Notes: generated from the letters alone by a model not told the origin. A stretch of DNA of 33,023 nt from a bacterium (GCA_035295165.1 DATGJN010000028.1:1-33023); one strand, 5' to 3'; counted from the stretch's first letter, positions 21,132 to 29,799 are shown. Numbers and translations are program-made.

Positions 21132-23742
21132 GAAGTTGGCGAAGAAACACGCCACTCGGACGAAAGTTGAATCCATCCGCCACAAGAATAAGCGCGTCAA
21201 CATCCCCACGGAGGAGCTGCGTGACTTCGTGCGGGACGAAGAGGTCGCTCCCAAGACCATGCTCTACCCGCGCGATCCGTCGCTCGATCCGCAACTGGTC
21301 TGGAAGGGCAAGGACGAACAAGACCGGGAAGACCTAGCCGTTCCTGTGGTACCGATCTACATCCAAGAGAAGATTCACCCCCAGGCCATCATCGACGCGC
21401 TGCCCCGCATCGAGCAGCCTGGCGACGATCAGACCAATCTCTTCGCCGACTTCAACGGCGGCCCGCAGGACTTCTCACAGCGGGTCGATTTTTACCATCA
21501 CGAACAGAACTGGAGCAACCGCTTCATCCTTGGCGATTCGCTGCTCGTCATGACCTCACTGGCCGAGAAGGAAGGACTCAAGGGCAAGGTACAGACGATC
21601 TACATCGACCCGCCCTACGGCATCAAGTTCGGCTCCAACTGGCAGGTGAGCACGCGCAAGCGCGACGTGAAGGACGGCAAGGCCGAGGACGCCACACGCC
21701 AGCCCGAACAGGTGCGCGCCTTCCGTGACACCTGGAAGCTGGGCATCCACTCCTACCTCGCCTACCTACGCGACCGGTTGGTAGTGGCCCAAGACCTCCT
21801 GACCGAAACGGGCAGTGTCTTTGTGCAGATCGGGGACGAGAATGTGCATCTCGTGCGGTGCGTGCTGGATGAGGTGTTCGGGAGTGAGAATTTTTGTGCA
21901 CAGATTACCTTTCGGACATCGGTGCCACTCACCTCGACTGGCTTGGCGGGAGTGGGTGACTACCTGCTCTGGTACGCGAAGAATCATGAAACGATGAAAT
22001 ATCGCGACGTGTTCACCTCGCGAGAGGTGGGTGAGGATACAGTATTCACATCGGTACAGTTGCCCGATGGGGCCCGCCGACCCATGTCGCCGGAAGAGCG
22101 GGCTGAGCCGAAGCTCCTTCCAATGGGGTCGCGGGTATTTGGAACCGATAATCTAGTCTCGAGCGGCTATACCCCGACGTGTATTTTCCCTATCGAGTTC
22201 GACGGGCGCAGATTCGAGCCAAGTTCTGGAAAAAGCTGGAAGACTAATCAGCGCGGCATTGAAGCATTGAGGAAGACGGATCGTCTTTCTGCATCAGGCA
22301 AAACCCTACGCTACCTTTTCTTCGTTGACGACTACCCGGTAATGAAGCTGTCGAACCTATGGGTTGACACAAAAGGAGAGTCTGACAAGAGCTACGTGGT
22401 CCAAACGAACACGAAAATCATCGAACGCTGTTTCCTGATGACCACCGACCCCGGCGACTTGGTGCTCGATCCGACCTGCGGCAGCGGCACCACCGCCTAT
22501 GTCGCCGAGCAGTGGGGCCGGCGCTGGATCACCTGCGACACCAGCCGCGTCGCGCTGGCGCTGGCACGTACGCGCTTGATGGCCGCCAAGTACCCGTACT
22601 ACCTGTTGACCGACTCGCCCGAGGGGATCAAAAAGGAAACGGAACTCACCGGCAAGACGCTGCCCGAATACAAGACTGAAGATGACATCAGGAAGGGCTT
22701 TGTCTGCAAGCGCGTGCCGCATGTCACACTCAAATCCATCGCCAACACCCCGGACATCAAAGAGGGTATGACGCGCGAGCAGATCGACGCCGCCATCGCC
22801 CGCCATGCCGAGACCGAAAGGCTCTGGGACCAGCCGTATGAGGATAACAAGCGCGTGCGGGTGAGCGGGCCGTTCTCGGTGGAGAGCCTGTCGCCGCATC
22901 GCGTGCTCTCGACGGCCGACGAGAGCCAGGAGGACACGGTGACGGAGCAGGAAGCGCGCAGGCAACAGGACTTCACCACTGTGATCCTGGACAACCTAAA
23001 GAAAGCGGGCGTGCAGAACACCCGCAAAGGAGAACGACTGAGCTTCGACCGGCTCGACCCCTACGCCGGAGCGTGGTTGCACGCGGCGGGCGAATACACC
23101 GACGCCGGCGGCAAGACCCGGCGCGTGGCAGTCTCTATCGGTCCGGAGCACGGGACCGTCAGCCCGCAGCAGGTCAAGGAATCCGCCAAGGAAGCGGTAC
23201 ATGGCGTCGGCTTCGATATGCTGATCATCTGCGGTTTCGCCTTCGACCCGTACGTCGATGAAGAAGTGAAGCTCTACGGCAAGCTGACCGTGCTGCCAAC
23301 CAAGATGAACCCTGACCTGGCGATGGGCGATGAACTGCTCAAAAAGACCGGCGCGGGCAACCTGTTCATGGTCTTCGGTGAGCCGGATGTGGAGATCAAG
23401 AAGCAGAAGAATGGCCAGATCGTCGCCGAGATCAAGGGTGTGGATGTGTACGACCCGACCACCGGGCAGATTCGCAACGCCTCCACCGAGGACATCGCCT
23501 GCTGGTTTATCGACACGGACTACAACGGCGAGAGCTTCTTCGTGCGCCACGCCTACTTCACCGGGGCGGAAGAACCTTACGACAAGCTCAAACGGGCACT
23601 GCGTGCGGAGATCGATGAAGCGGCCTGGAGCAGATTGTACAGCACGGTGAGCCGGCCGTTCGACAAGCCCGAATCGGGCAAGATCGCCATCAAGGTTATC
23701 AACCACTACGGCGACGAGGTGCTCAAGGTTTTCGCCGTCTAA
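21124..23742 (+). CDS. mod: Type III-like DNA methyltransferase (Mod subunit, beta-class)
   Basis: The 872-residue protein starts at ATG 21124. Motif IV DPPYGIKFG (162-170) precedes motif I DPTCGSGTTAYVAEQWG (~450-466), the beta-class order of type III Mod proteins (N6-adenine methylation is usual). The intervening region (~255-440) should contain the target recognition domain and has lower GC and AT-richer codons than the flanks. About 350 residues follow motif I, including a well-ordered helix/strand region (VGFDMLIICGFAFDPYV, FMVFGEPDVEIKKQKNG), which probably contact Res. It shares a transcript with res and is followed after 34 nt by the next gene. Confidence 0.9.
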   Translation: MAKKLAKKHATRTKVESIRHKNKRVNIPTEELRDFVRDEEVAPKTMLYPRDPSLDPQLVWKGKDEQDREDLAVPVVPIYIQEKIHPQAIIDALPRIEQPGDDQTNLFADFNGGPQDFSQRVDFYHHEQNWSNRFILGDSLLVMTSLAEKEGLKGKVQTIYIDPPYGIKFGSNWQVSTRKRDVKDGKAEDATRQPEQVRAFRDTWKLGIHSYLAYLRDRLVVAQDLLTETGSVFVQIGDENVHLVRCVLDEVFGSENFCAQITFRTSVPLTSTGLAGVGDYLLWYAKNHETMKYRDVFTSREVGEDTVFTSVQLPDGARRPMSPEERAEPKLLPMGSRVFGTDNLVSSGYTPTCIFPIEFDGRRFEPSSGKSWKTNQRGIEALRKTDRLSASGKTLRYLFFVDDYPVMKLSNLWVDTKGESDKSYVVQTNTKIIERCFLMTTDPGDLVLDPTCGSGTTAYVAEQWGRRWITCDTSRVALALARTRLMAAKYPYYLLTDSPEGIKKETELTGKTLPEYKTEDDIRKGFVCKRVPHVTLKSIANTPDIKEGMTREQIDAAIARHAETERLWDQPYEDNKRVRVSGPFSVESLSPHRVLSTADESQEDTVTEQEARRQQDFTTVILDNLKKAGVQNTRKGERLSFDRLDPYAGAWLHAAGEYTDAGGKTRRVAVSIGPEHGTVSPQQVKESAKEAVHGVGFDMLIICGFAFDPYVDEEVKLYGKLTVLPTKMNPDLAMGDELLKKTGAGNLFMVFGEPDVEIKKQKNGQIVAEIKGVDVYDPTTGQIRNASTEDIACWFIDTDYNGESFFVRHAYFTGAEEPYDKLKRALRAEIDEAAWSRLYSTVSRPFDKPESGKIAIKVINHYGDEVLKVFAV

Positions 23743-23776
23743 CACGCTCGGGGGCTGTTTCGGAGGTGTTGGTTCC

Positions 23777-24274
23777 ATGAAAAAGAGCAAACGATCAGGC
23801 CCCAGGATGCCTACGCGCCATGAGATTATCAAGCACCGGCAACAACTAGTTGCTGATCCTTACGTGAAAGCCAGCCCATCCGAAGTAACAGATACGCCAT
23901 GGATATATGCTCGCCGACAAATTGGCGATTATCCGGAAGCGACTGAGCGCAGTGGCAAATGGCTGATCTTCACACCGGTTGAAAGGATAGATGAAACCTG
24001 GGCCGCGATAAAAGCGGCAACTGAAGCGGGTAGACTCGGGGATAGCTCAAAGGTTGCGACAATGTACCCGAACCCGCTCAATAGAAACCCAAGCAGTCGA
24101 GTCGTTTGCGTTTACACTTATGATTCGACAGACGAGGTAGACGTTCACAGAGTGAGGGATGTACTGCGTGAACTTGGCTTTACTCAGAAACTGCCCTACA
24201 AGACTGATCGCGATACTCTCAAGGGCAACTACCAGCACACAAGCCATACGCGCATCGGCGCGTACTACGAATGA
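23777..24274 (+). CDS. UPF0696/DUF1917-like protein
   Basis: The 165-residue protein follows a clear ribosome site (ggaggtgttggttcc) and ATG 23777. The sequence contains YPEATERSGKWLIFTP, a WAAIKAATEAGRLG helix, RVVCVYTYDSTDEVDVHRVRDVLRELG and a C-terminal YKTDRDTLKGNYQ. These segments remind me of the UPF0696/DUF1917 family (human C11orf68/BLES03 and bacterial relatives, sometimes labelled putative phosphothreonine lyase domain proteins). The link is from memory of motif order, not a search. The molecular function is unsettled. It lies downstream of mod on the same strand, and its product may be an accessory of the restriction system or an unrelated passenger. Confidence 0.6.
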   Translation: MKKSKRSGPRMPTRHEIIKHRQQLVADPYVKASPSEVTDTPWIYARRQIGDYPEATERSGKWLIFTPVERIDETWAAIKAATEAGRLGDSSKVATMYPNPLNRNPSSRVVCVYTYDSTDEVDVHRVRDVLRELGFTQKLPYKTDRDTLKGNYQHTSHTRIGAYYE

Positions 24275-24367
24275 ACCCCGGGCTTTTTGAAAGTTCGCTG
24301 CGTTCACTCAAGAACGCCTACGACGATCGAGTCGTAGGACTTGCGTGGTGGTAAAGTGCACTACAAG

Positions 24368-25114
24368 ATGGCGAATTCCAAACCCCGCACCAGAAGCACA
24401 CTTACCTTCGTGATGGAATCGAGGCGCCAAGTTATTTTTCCAGACTCGTGTCTCCTCGTGTTCATTGATGAAACTGGGGGCCCGTTATTCACCGACCCCA
24501 CCTACCCAATATTTGGATTAGGAGGATGTGTTGTTCCTGTCACAGATTATGTTGACTACTTGAGAGACTCGTGGACTCAAATGAAGACGACGTACTTTGG
24601 GGGAGCGTCCATCATACTACACGCATCGGGCGGCCGTAAGCCTGGGAAACGAAGGGCCGAAGCTGTGGCGAACTTCCTCGGCACGTCTGCTTTTGGACGG
24701 ATAGCCGCTGTGGTTACTAACAAGACTATGTTGGTTCAGGGCATCCGCCCTTACCAACTCGCTGCCGGTGCGCTAGTAGACTGTTTGGTGAAGGTTGCCA
24801 AATGTGCATTCACAGAGATCGTCCTTATTTTCGAAGAATCGGCCAGCTACGATACGGTAGCCTTTCGGGAATTTGAGGGGTACGGGATAGTCCGAGATGG
24901 CTGCCGGATTCCCCTTGCGAAGTACCGTATGCCCAAGGGAGCTAACGAGCCGGGACTTGAAATTGCAGACTGCCTTATTCATGCGATTGGTTCCCACGTG
25001 CGTAAGCGTCTGGCAACTTCGACGGAGCCAGCCCCCGATCCAATCTACGCTAGTGCGTTCATCAACATTCCGTCCTCTTGGCAGAGCTCCATCGAAATCA
25101 CCAAAGTATTCTGA
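24368..25114 (+). CDS. DUF3800-like protein (RNase H-fold)
   Basis: The 248-residue product is called from ATG 24368; TTG 24341 would add 9 residues and ATG 24413 remove 15. The hallmarks of DUF3800 are present in order: VFIDETGGPLF near the N-terminus (first acidic residue), ILHASGGRKPGK, an internal Glu-rich strand IVLIFEESASYD, and GLEIADCLIHAIG near the end (final Asp). The family is predicted to have an RNase H-like fold with clustered acidic residues and is often found in phage, mobile-element and defence contexts; its activity is not established. GC is about 50%, lower than in res and mod. It stands between the restriction genes and the methyltransferase-ATPase cluster. Confidence 0.7.
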   Translation: MANSKPRTRSTLTFVMESRRQVIFPDSCLLVFIDETGGPLFTDPTYPIFGLGGCVVPVTDYVDYLRDSWTQMKTTYFGGASIILHASGGRKPGKRRAEAVANFLGTSAFGRIAAVVTNKTMLVQGIRPYQLAAGALVDCLVKVAKCAFTEIVLIFEESASYDTVAFREFEGYGIVRDGCRIPLAKYRMPKGANEPGLEIADCLIHAIGSHVRKRLATSTEPAPDPIYASAFINIPSSWQSSIEITKVF

Positions 25115-25690
25115 TCACACGGTCGCAATCATGTACTCCATGTCTCTTTCATGGAGGTAACGGGTTATCCGCATACAAAACCCTTGGACGATATCCAAGA
25201 ATCGTGCTTGGCCCTACCGATCCCGATCGGTGGCGCGACCCAGCCTCCGCGGCACTGCTCATACCGCCGGCAAGCTCCGTCTTCTACACACTCTTGAGGT
25301 CAGCTCGAGAGTACATCTCGAGGCGATAGCGTGGATCCGGGTCCGGCTGGCGACGGATTTTAAGGTCAAGCGGCGGCTGTGGCCACCGCGGCATGCAGAA
25401 AGTGGAGCAGGACCGTCGGTATCTCGGATACCTGAGGCTGCTCTTCGGGATCGGACTCGCATGGCTTCCACTCTATGGGAACACAGACTGGGCCGCGAAC
25501 CGCCGATTGCCACGTTGTCACCGCTTCCGCTGTTCTGGCGCCGTCGCGCATGGTGGGCTTGGAGGAACGGGACACAGGGGGAGGCTCACGCGGACCCTAC
25601 CCTAACCGAACAGGAGTTCGGGCTCGCGTTGTCGTATGATTCTCCGGCTTCAAGGAGCCAAGACACCTACACAGCAGGAGCCGCGGACGG
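25115..25690. other. 576-nt stretch with no convincing gene
   Basis: Open frames cover parts of this region on both strands, but none has a good ribosome site and protein-like composition throughout. A 70-codon frame (25393-25605) contains a short hydrophobic stretch (YLRLLFGIGLAWLPLYG) and could be a fragment of a lost membrane protein. Two small perfect inverted repeats occur: ctccatg/catggag (25136-25156) and ctcgaga/tctcgag (25304-25322). It probably carries the promoter of the methyltransferase gene that follows. Confidence 0.5.
25304..25322. repeat. Inverted repeat ctcgaga-gtaca-tctcgag
   Basis: A perfect 7-bp inverted repeat with a 5-nt spacer lies in the non-coding stretch before the methyltransferase gene. 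Its two-fold symmetry and 12-bp centre-to-centre distance suit an operator for a dimeric regulator, but no regulator gene is next to it. It could also be chance. Confidence 0.3.
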
Positions 25691-26905
25691 ATGTCGACTG
25701 AGCCCTTTCATCGCTGGTACACATCCGTTATGGCGTTCTCGCCAAGTTTGGTGCGTGATGCAATTTCTGAGCTCGGGTGCGACAGATCGGGGTGGTTGCT
25801 CGATCCTTTTTGCGGTACAGGAACGTCCTTGGTCGAGTCGGCCTTAAAGGGTGTTCCCGCGATCGGTGTCGATTCAAACCCGTTCTCCTGTCTTTGCAGC
25901 AAAGCCAAGACCCGCCCGGGTGTTGATCCCGACCGGCTGGAGGCGGCTTGTCGCGAAATTATTGCGCTCGCGGACGCCATTGGAAACTCAGCAGAGCACA
26001 CTCCACAGGCGCTTCCTCATGTCGTCCGGAAAGGGTGGGTATCATCGAGAATTTGGTCGTCCGCAAGTACCTTATTCCATCTAGCTGGGAGCATTCGAAG
26101 CTACGACTCCAGACGGCTGCTGCGCTTAGCGATCATCTCGGCGGTTAAGGAACACTGCGCGAATGTGGCCTTTGGACCTGAGATCTACAAGAGAAGCAGG
26201 CGATGCAAGCTGAGTCTACGCCAGGCCATTTTGGGAAAAGTAGGTCAGATAGCGACAGATCTGAGGTCGGCACGTAAGCAACGGGGTTGGGGAAACATTC
26301 GTGTCATTCACGGAGACTCACGAGATCTTGGTTTCCTCGATCGGATAGCTATAGATGGCAAGATACGCTGGATCATTACCTCGCCACCGTATCCGACTGA
26401 GCACGATTACTCGAGGATCACGAGAATCGAATTGGAACTCGGTCGATTTGTACGCTCATATAGTGATCTTCGAAAGATCAAGCGAATGCAACTTAGGTCG
26501 AACAGCAAGACCGTGTATGTGGACGACGAAGATTGGCGTTTCGTGAGCAGGATGTCGTCCGTCACGAGACTGGTCAGGATGCTCGAACGTCGGGCAAGCC
26601 AGAAGACCTATGGATTTGCGCGCCAATACCCCAAAGTGGTCGGCAACTATTTTGGCGGCCTTCGACGCCACCTCGCCTCAGTGGCCGATGTGATCGTTCC
26701 TGGCGGTCGAGCTTTATATGTACTCAGCGAACAGCGCTCATACTTCGGTGTGCATATCCCAACTACTCAGATTCTCGAGGAAATTGCGTGCGAGAGGCTT
26801 CGAGGTTTCCGTTGCATTAGTAGGAAAACTGTAAAAATCCGCAGGGGCACGCGCGGGACTACCCGTCCCATCTATGAAGAAGCCATGATCCTTGAGCGAC
26901 GCTAG
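25691..26905 (+). CDS. DNA methyltransferase (SPPY type, motif I before motif IV)
   Basis: The 404-residue enzyme has an N-terminal FHRWYTSVMAFSPSLV, motif I LLDPFCGTGTSLVES (37-50) for S-adenosylmethionine binding, GVDSNPFS (motif II), and motif IV ITSPPYPTEHDYS (229-241). SPPY enzymes methylate exocyclic amino groups: N4-cytosine or N6-adenine. The order I then IV, with ~185 residues between, differs from the beta order of Mod, so this is an independent modification enzyme. The intervening region is basic (KEHCANVAFGPEIYKRSRRCK) and could recognise DNA. The final third (ADVIVPGGRALYVLSEQ) gives the remaining Rossmann strands. ATG 25691 follows an aggag about 11 nt upstream. It leads a three-gene cluster with the GHKL ATPase and an unknown protein. 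Confidence 0.85.
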   Translation: MSTEPFHRWYTSVMAFSPSLVRDAISELGCDRSGWLLDPFCGTGTSLVESALKGVPAIGVDSNPFSCLCSKAKTRPGVDPDRLEAACREIIALADAIGNSAEHTPQALPHVVRKGWVSSRIWSSASTLFHLAGSIRSYDSRRLLRLAIISAVKEHCANVAFGPEIYKRSRRCKLSLRQAILGKVGQIATDLRSARKQRGWGNIRVIHGDSRDLGFLDRIAIDGKIRWIITSPPYPTEHDYSRITRIELELGRFVRSYSDLRKIKRMQLRSNSKTVYVDDEDWRFVSRMSSVTRLVRMLERRASQKTYGFARQYPKVVGNYFGGLRRHLASVADVIVPGGRALYVLSEQRSYFGVHIPTTQILEEIACERLRGFRCISRKTVKIRRGTRGTTRPIYEEAMILERR

Positions 26906-27129
26906 TGGAGGGCCGGGACTTACGGCTGACGTTGAATCTTCCAGACACCGGTCGGATTTGGGCGCGATTCATTCGTGGATTCGCCCCTAGTGTGGGCAGC
27001 GCGTGTCGAACATCGGATAAAAGGTGTCCAAGCGCAGCGCGAGCAAGTTACGCAATGTGACATGCTAGCACAACGAACGCATGGATTACACTGATCTCCG
27101 TCGATAGTTTGACCTAGGAGAATCCGGCC
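26906..27129. other. 224-nt gap between methyltransferase and ATPase genes
   Basis: No gene seen. A ribosome site (taggag, 27115-27120) serves the TTG start at 27130. The gap is long enough to hold a separate promoter or translational control region for the ATPase and its partner, so the methyltransferase could be expressed independently and earlier. I see no clear -35/-10 pair or strong hairpin. Confidence 0.4.
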
Positions 27130-28653
27130 TTGGGCAAGATCAAAGTACACGAGAAGGCACTCGCCCATTTGAGTAGAGGTCTATACCGCAGCCCTGCCAG
27201 CGCATTGCGAGAACTTGTAAGCAACGCATGGGATGCGAGCGCTAGGATCGTACGCATCGACACAGGCGCTCCGCATTTTTCGGAGCTCACTGTGCAGGAC
27301 GATGGGGAAGGCTTTACCGGTGAGGATTTCGTGAGCCTCATGGAGGGGGGTATTGGCAATAGTGAAAAGCGCGTTGGCCCTCCAACATTGATCAATGATC
27401 GGCCAATCATCGGGCGCCTTGGTATTGGGATGCTCGGCATAGCGCAAATCACAGGCGGTTTCACCATCACTTCTAAGCCAAGAAACGGCAAAGGCTTCAG
27501 GGCAAGAGTGCAGCTGTACGACCTAATAAGACCGCGTCTGGACAAAGATGATAAGGACATCGTCGTGCTTCCAGATGAAGTAGACGTGGGTGAGTATCAG
27601 CTTCTCGACGACTTTGATCCGGGTAGATACAAAGTAGGGACGACTATCGTTGCGGACGACCTACATCCCGCCTTTGTGCAATCGTTCAGGGAATCCTACC
27701 AAAAGCCACCAAGAAATTGGGCAGAATTCATCCGGCGGTCGACAAAGAAAGCGACGATCCAGGAACTGGGGGATCATTGGCGCCTCGTATGGGAACTGGC
27801 CGCTGCTTGTCCTCTGCCTTATGTCGGGGCGCGTGCGATTCCAGACCATCTCGTTGCCGACGACCACAAGAAACTCGAGGGCTTTGCTTTCAAAGTTCTT
27901 GTAGATGGTCTTGAACTCCGGAAGCCTGTCTGCCTTGCGGGTAACGAGTCGGGCTATACGACGCACAGGATTCAGCCGACAACTCAAAGAGTCTTCGGTC
28001 GCGATGTGAGCTTTCACGGCTACATCGTCGTGCAAGAGGGAAAGCAGATCACCCCCGACGAGCTGAGGGGTATAATGATTCGCATAAGGCAAGTGGGAAT
28101 AGGTCTGTACGATCGTTCTCTGTTGGATTATCGCTACAATGAGGGTCCACGTAGCAGGTGGATCACCGGCGAGGTGTACGTCGATCAGGGCCTTGAAGAT
28201 GCTCTTAACATAGACAGAGACAGTTTCAATCGTTTCCATCCAGAATTTCGCCTGATCCAGAAGCAGATGCATGAGGCTCTGCAAGATGTTGTGTTCCCGA
28301 AGGTATACAAACAGATCGACGTTCGCTCGGACGCGCGCCGGGATACTCGTACCCGCCAGCGAACCAAGTTCATCCGCGAGGTGCTAGCTGAAGGCAGCGA
28401 CGCTCAGGTTAAACTGCATCAGACAAAAGCTGGCAAACTGGAGGAGGTCCTGGCAAGTTCGATCGTGAGGAGGTCAGGGAAGCGGCTTGAAGTCGATTTG
28501 CCATCTCCAGAAGCCATGCCCACTAAGAAGCCTAACAGGCTTCTGGCTAGCGCCATTGTCGCGATCTATGATTCGAGCCAACAGGAGGTAAGCCAAAGTC
28601 GACGCCGCGATACATTCATTCAGCGAGTCCTGTCACTACTAGCTAAGTGGTAG
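27130..28653 (+). CDS. GHKL ATPase, Hsp90/MutL/MORC-like
   Basis: The 507-residue protein starts at TTG 27130, ten nt after taggag. The Bergerat ATP-binding fold is complete: N box ELVSNAWDA (28-36, catalytic Glu28, Asn32), G1 DDGEG (57-61) and G2 GRLGIG (95-100). An S5-like second domain follows (~240-400, FKVLVDGLELRKPV and ITGEVYVDQGLEDALNIDRDSFN), as in MutL, Hsp90 and MORC. The C-terminal ~100 residues are basic and helical (RRDTRTRQRTKFIREVLAEG). Such proteins work as ATP-gated clamps or chaperone-like switches. Iyer and colleagues described prokaryotic MORC/MutL relatives inside restriction-modification operons, which is exactly this setting. It is 3 nt from the next gene, so the two products probably act together. 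Confidence 0.85.
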   Translation: MGKIKVHEKALAHLSRGLYRSPASALRELVSNAWDASARIVRIDTGAPHFSELTVQDDGEGFTGEDFVSLMEGGIGNSEKRVGPPTLINDRPIIGRLGIGMLGIAQITGGFTITSKPRNGKGFRARVQLYDLIRPRLDKDDKDIVVLPDEVDVGEYQLLDDFDPGRYKVGTTIVADDLHPAFVQSFRESYQKPPRNWAEFIRRSTKKATIQELGDHWRLVWELAAACPLPYVGARAIPDHLVADDHKKLEGFAFKVLVDGLELRKPVCLAGNESGYTTHRIQPTTQRVFGRDVSFHGYIVVQEGKQITPDELRGIMIRIRQVGIGLYDRSLLDYRYNEGPRSRWITGEVYVDQGLEDALNIDRDSFNRFHPEFRLIQKQMHEALQDVVFPKVYKQIDVRSDARRDTRTRQRTKFIREVLAEGSDAQVKLHQTKAGKLEEVLASSIVRRSGKRLEVDLPSPEAMPTKKPNRLLASAIVAIYDSSQQEVSQSRRRDTFIQRVLSLLAKW

Positions 28654-28656
28654 GAG

Positions 28657-29799
28657 ATGAGCGGCCTGGATTTTCCCTACCGTCAGTGCCCACTGAAACA
28701 CTTCGTCAGGACTGACGGCTGGCTGCCGATGTGCAGACGGCGCCTGCAGGCTCTACGCCAGGGCAGGAGGCCGAAAGATGTACGGCGGCTCAGGTACTTT
28801 ACGTTTTGTGCGGTGAGCGCTATCGATGTTCTCATGCTGGACGTAGCAAGAGTGATTCGACCATCCAAGGACGGCCAGTTTGATACCGTGTTTTTCTTTA
28901 CAAGAAGTGACGAGGCAGTCCTCGAAACTCGACAGAGCATTCCGGGCGCAACGGGCTTCCCCGACGAGTTCGTTGAGACTGTATTACTCGACGATTTGGA
29001 TGAGCATATCACGGACATCCTGCCGGAAATCCCGGCAGAGCGTCCTGACGAACGCCACGTGCGGGCCGAAATCAGACGGTTGATGATCCAGCGTGACTTC
29101 CGCCGCTCCTTCCCTTTTGACGTGATCAATTTAGATTTGGAAGGGTATCTCTTTAAGCCCAGCGAGAGAATTCCTGGCAGGCTCATTCGTGCTATTAGGA
29201 AGGTTTTCGAGTGGCAGCAAAGACCGCTCGTTGTGGGCCATCGACAGGAACATCTCGACGGTTTTGGACTAATGTTTACAACAAAGATCGGGCCAGAGAG
29301 GTTGGGCGATGATTTCGGCGCTATGCTCAGGTGCACACTTGAAGAGAATATTGCTTCTGACCATAGTCTTCGCCCGATCCTTGCCACAAGGACTGGCGTT
29401 GATCAAGTTGCGACGCTAATCGGAACGGATTTCGAGGCTTTCTTCAAACTCGCCGTGCCAAAGATAATCTCCAAAGCACTGATCGAGACAGACTGGTACG
29501 TGGACCCCACCCCTGGCATCATCATCTATGAGTTCGAGCGCAGGCCTACGACCCAGAGAGCCGACGACTACAAGATGCTCCATCTGGTCATGGATGTCCG
29601 ACGACAGAACCCACCTAGGGATAGCCGCGCGCCAGGTTACACCCCTTCTACTACACTTACGGCGTACCGGCAGGTGGTGCGACAGTTGTTTGAGAGACCT
29701 CAGACGGTTGTTGCTATGGACACCGTGGATGTTGCCGCCATGGAAAAGAGCCTCGCTCTTATCGAGAGTCGACGGAAGAAGTACGCCAGCGAATCCTAA
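28657..29799 (+). CDS. Unrecognised protein, partner of the GHKL ATPase
   Basis: The 380-residue product begins at ATG 28657, 3 nt after the ATPase stop (gtaggagATG; the ribosome site is very close). I do not recognise it. Residues 45-64 contain LRYFTFCAVSAIDVLMLDVA, a hydrophobic helix-like core. Residues ~75-110 are alpha/beta (FDTVFFFTRSDEAVLETR). PFDVINLDLEGYL (153-165) and DGFGLMFTTKIG (201-212) look like two strands of a Rossmann or nuclease-like sheet. YRQCPLKHF and WLPMCRRRL supply two N-terminal Cys. No signal peptide or sustained membrane segment is visible, so it is cytoplasmic. It may be the effector (a degenerate methyltransferase or a nuclease) controlled by the ATPase; this is inference. 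Confidence 0.75.
   Translation: MSGLDFPYRQCPLKHFVRTDGWLPMCRRRLQALRQGRRPKDVRRLRYFTFCAVSAIDVLMLDVARVIRPSKDGQFDTVFFFTRSDEAVLETRQSIPGATGFPDEFVETVLLDDLDEHITDILPEIPAERPDERHVRAEIRRLMIQRDFRRSFPFDVINLDLEGYLFKPSERIPGRLIRAIRKVFEWQQRPLVVGHRQEHLDGFGLMFTTKIGPERLGDDFGAMLRCTLEENIASDHSLRPILATRTGVDQVATLIGTDFEAFFKLAVPKIISKALIETDWYVDPTPGIIIYEFERRPTTQRADDYKMLHLVMDVRRQNPPRDSRAPGYTPSTTLTAYRQVVRQLFERPQTVVAMDTVDVAAMEKSLALIESRRKKYASES

Noticed and set aside
22996-23832. 278-codon minus-strand open frame opposite the end of mod
   Set aside because: It spans the end of mod and the start of the next gene, both supported by ribosome sites and motifs. The translation looks like an antisense shadow.
25230-25847. 205-codon plus-strand frame before and into the methyltransferase gene
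   Set aside because: It runs into the supported methyltransferase in another frame and has no ribosome site or protein-like pattern.
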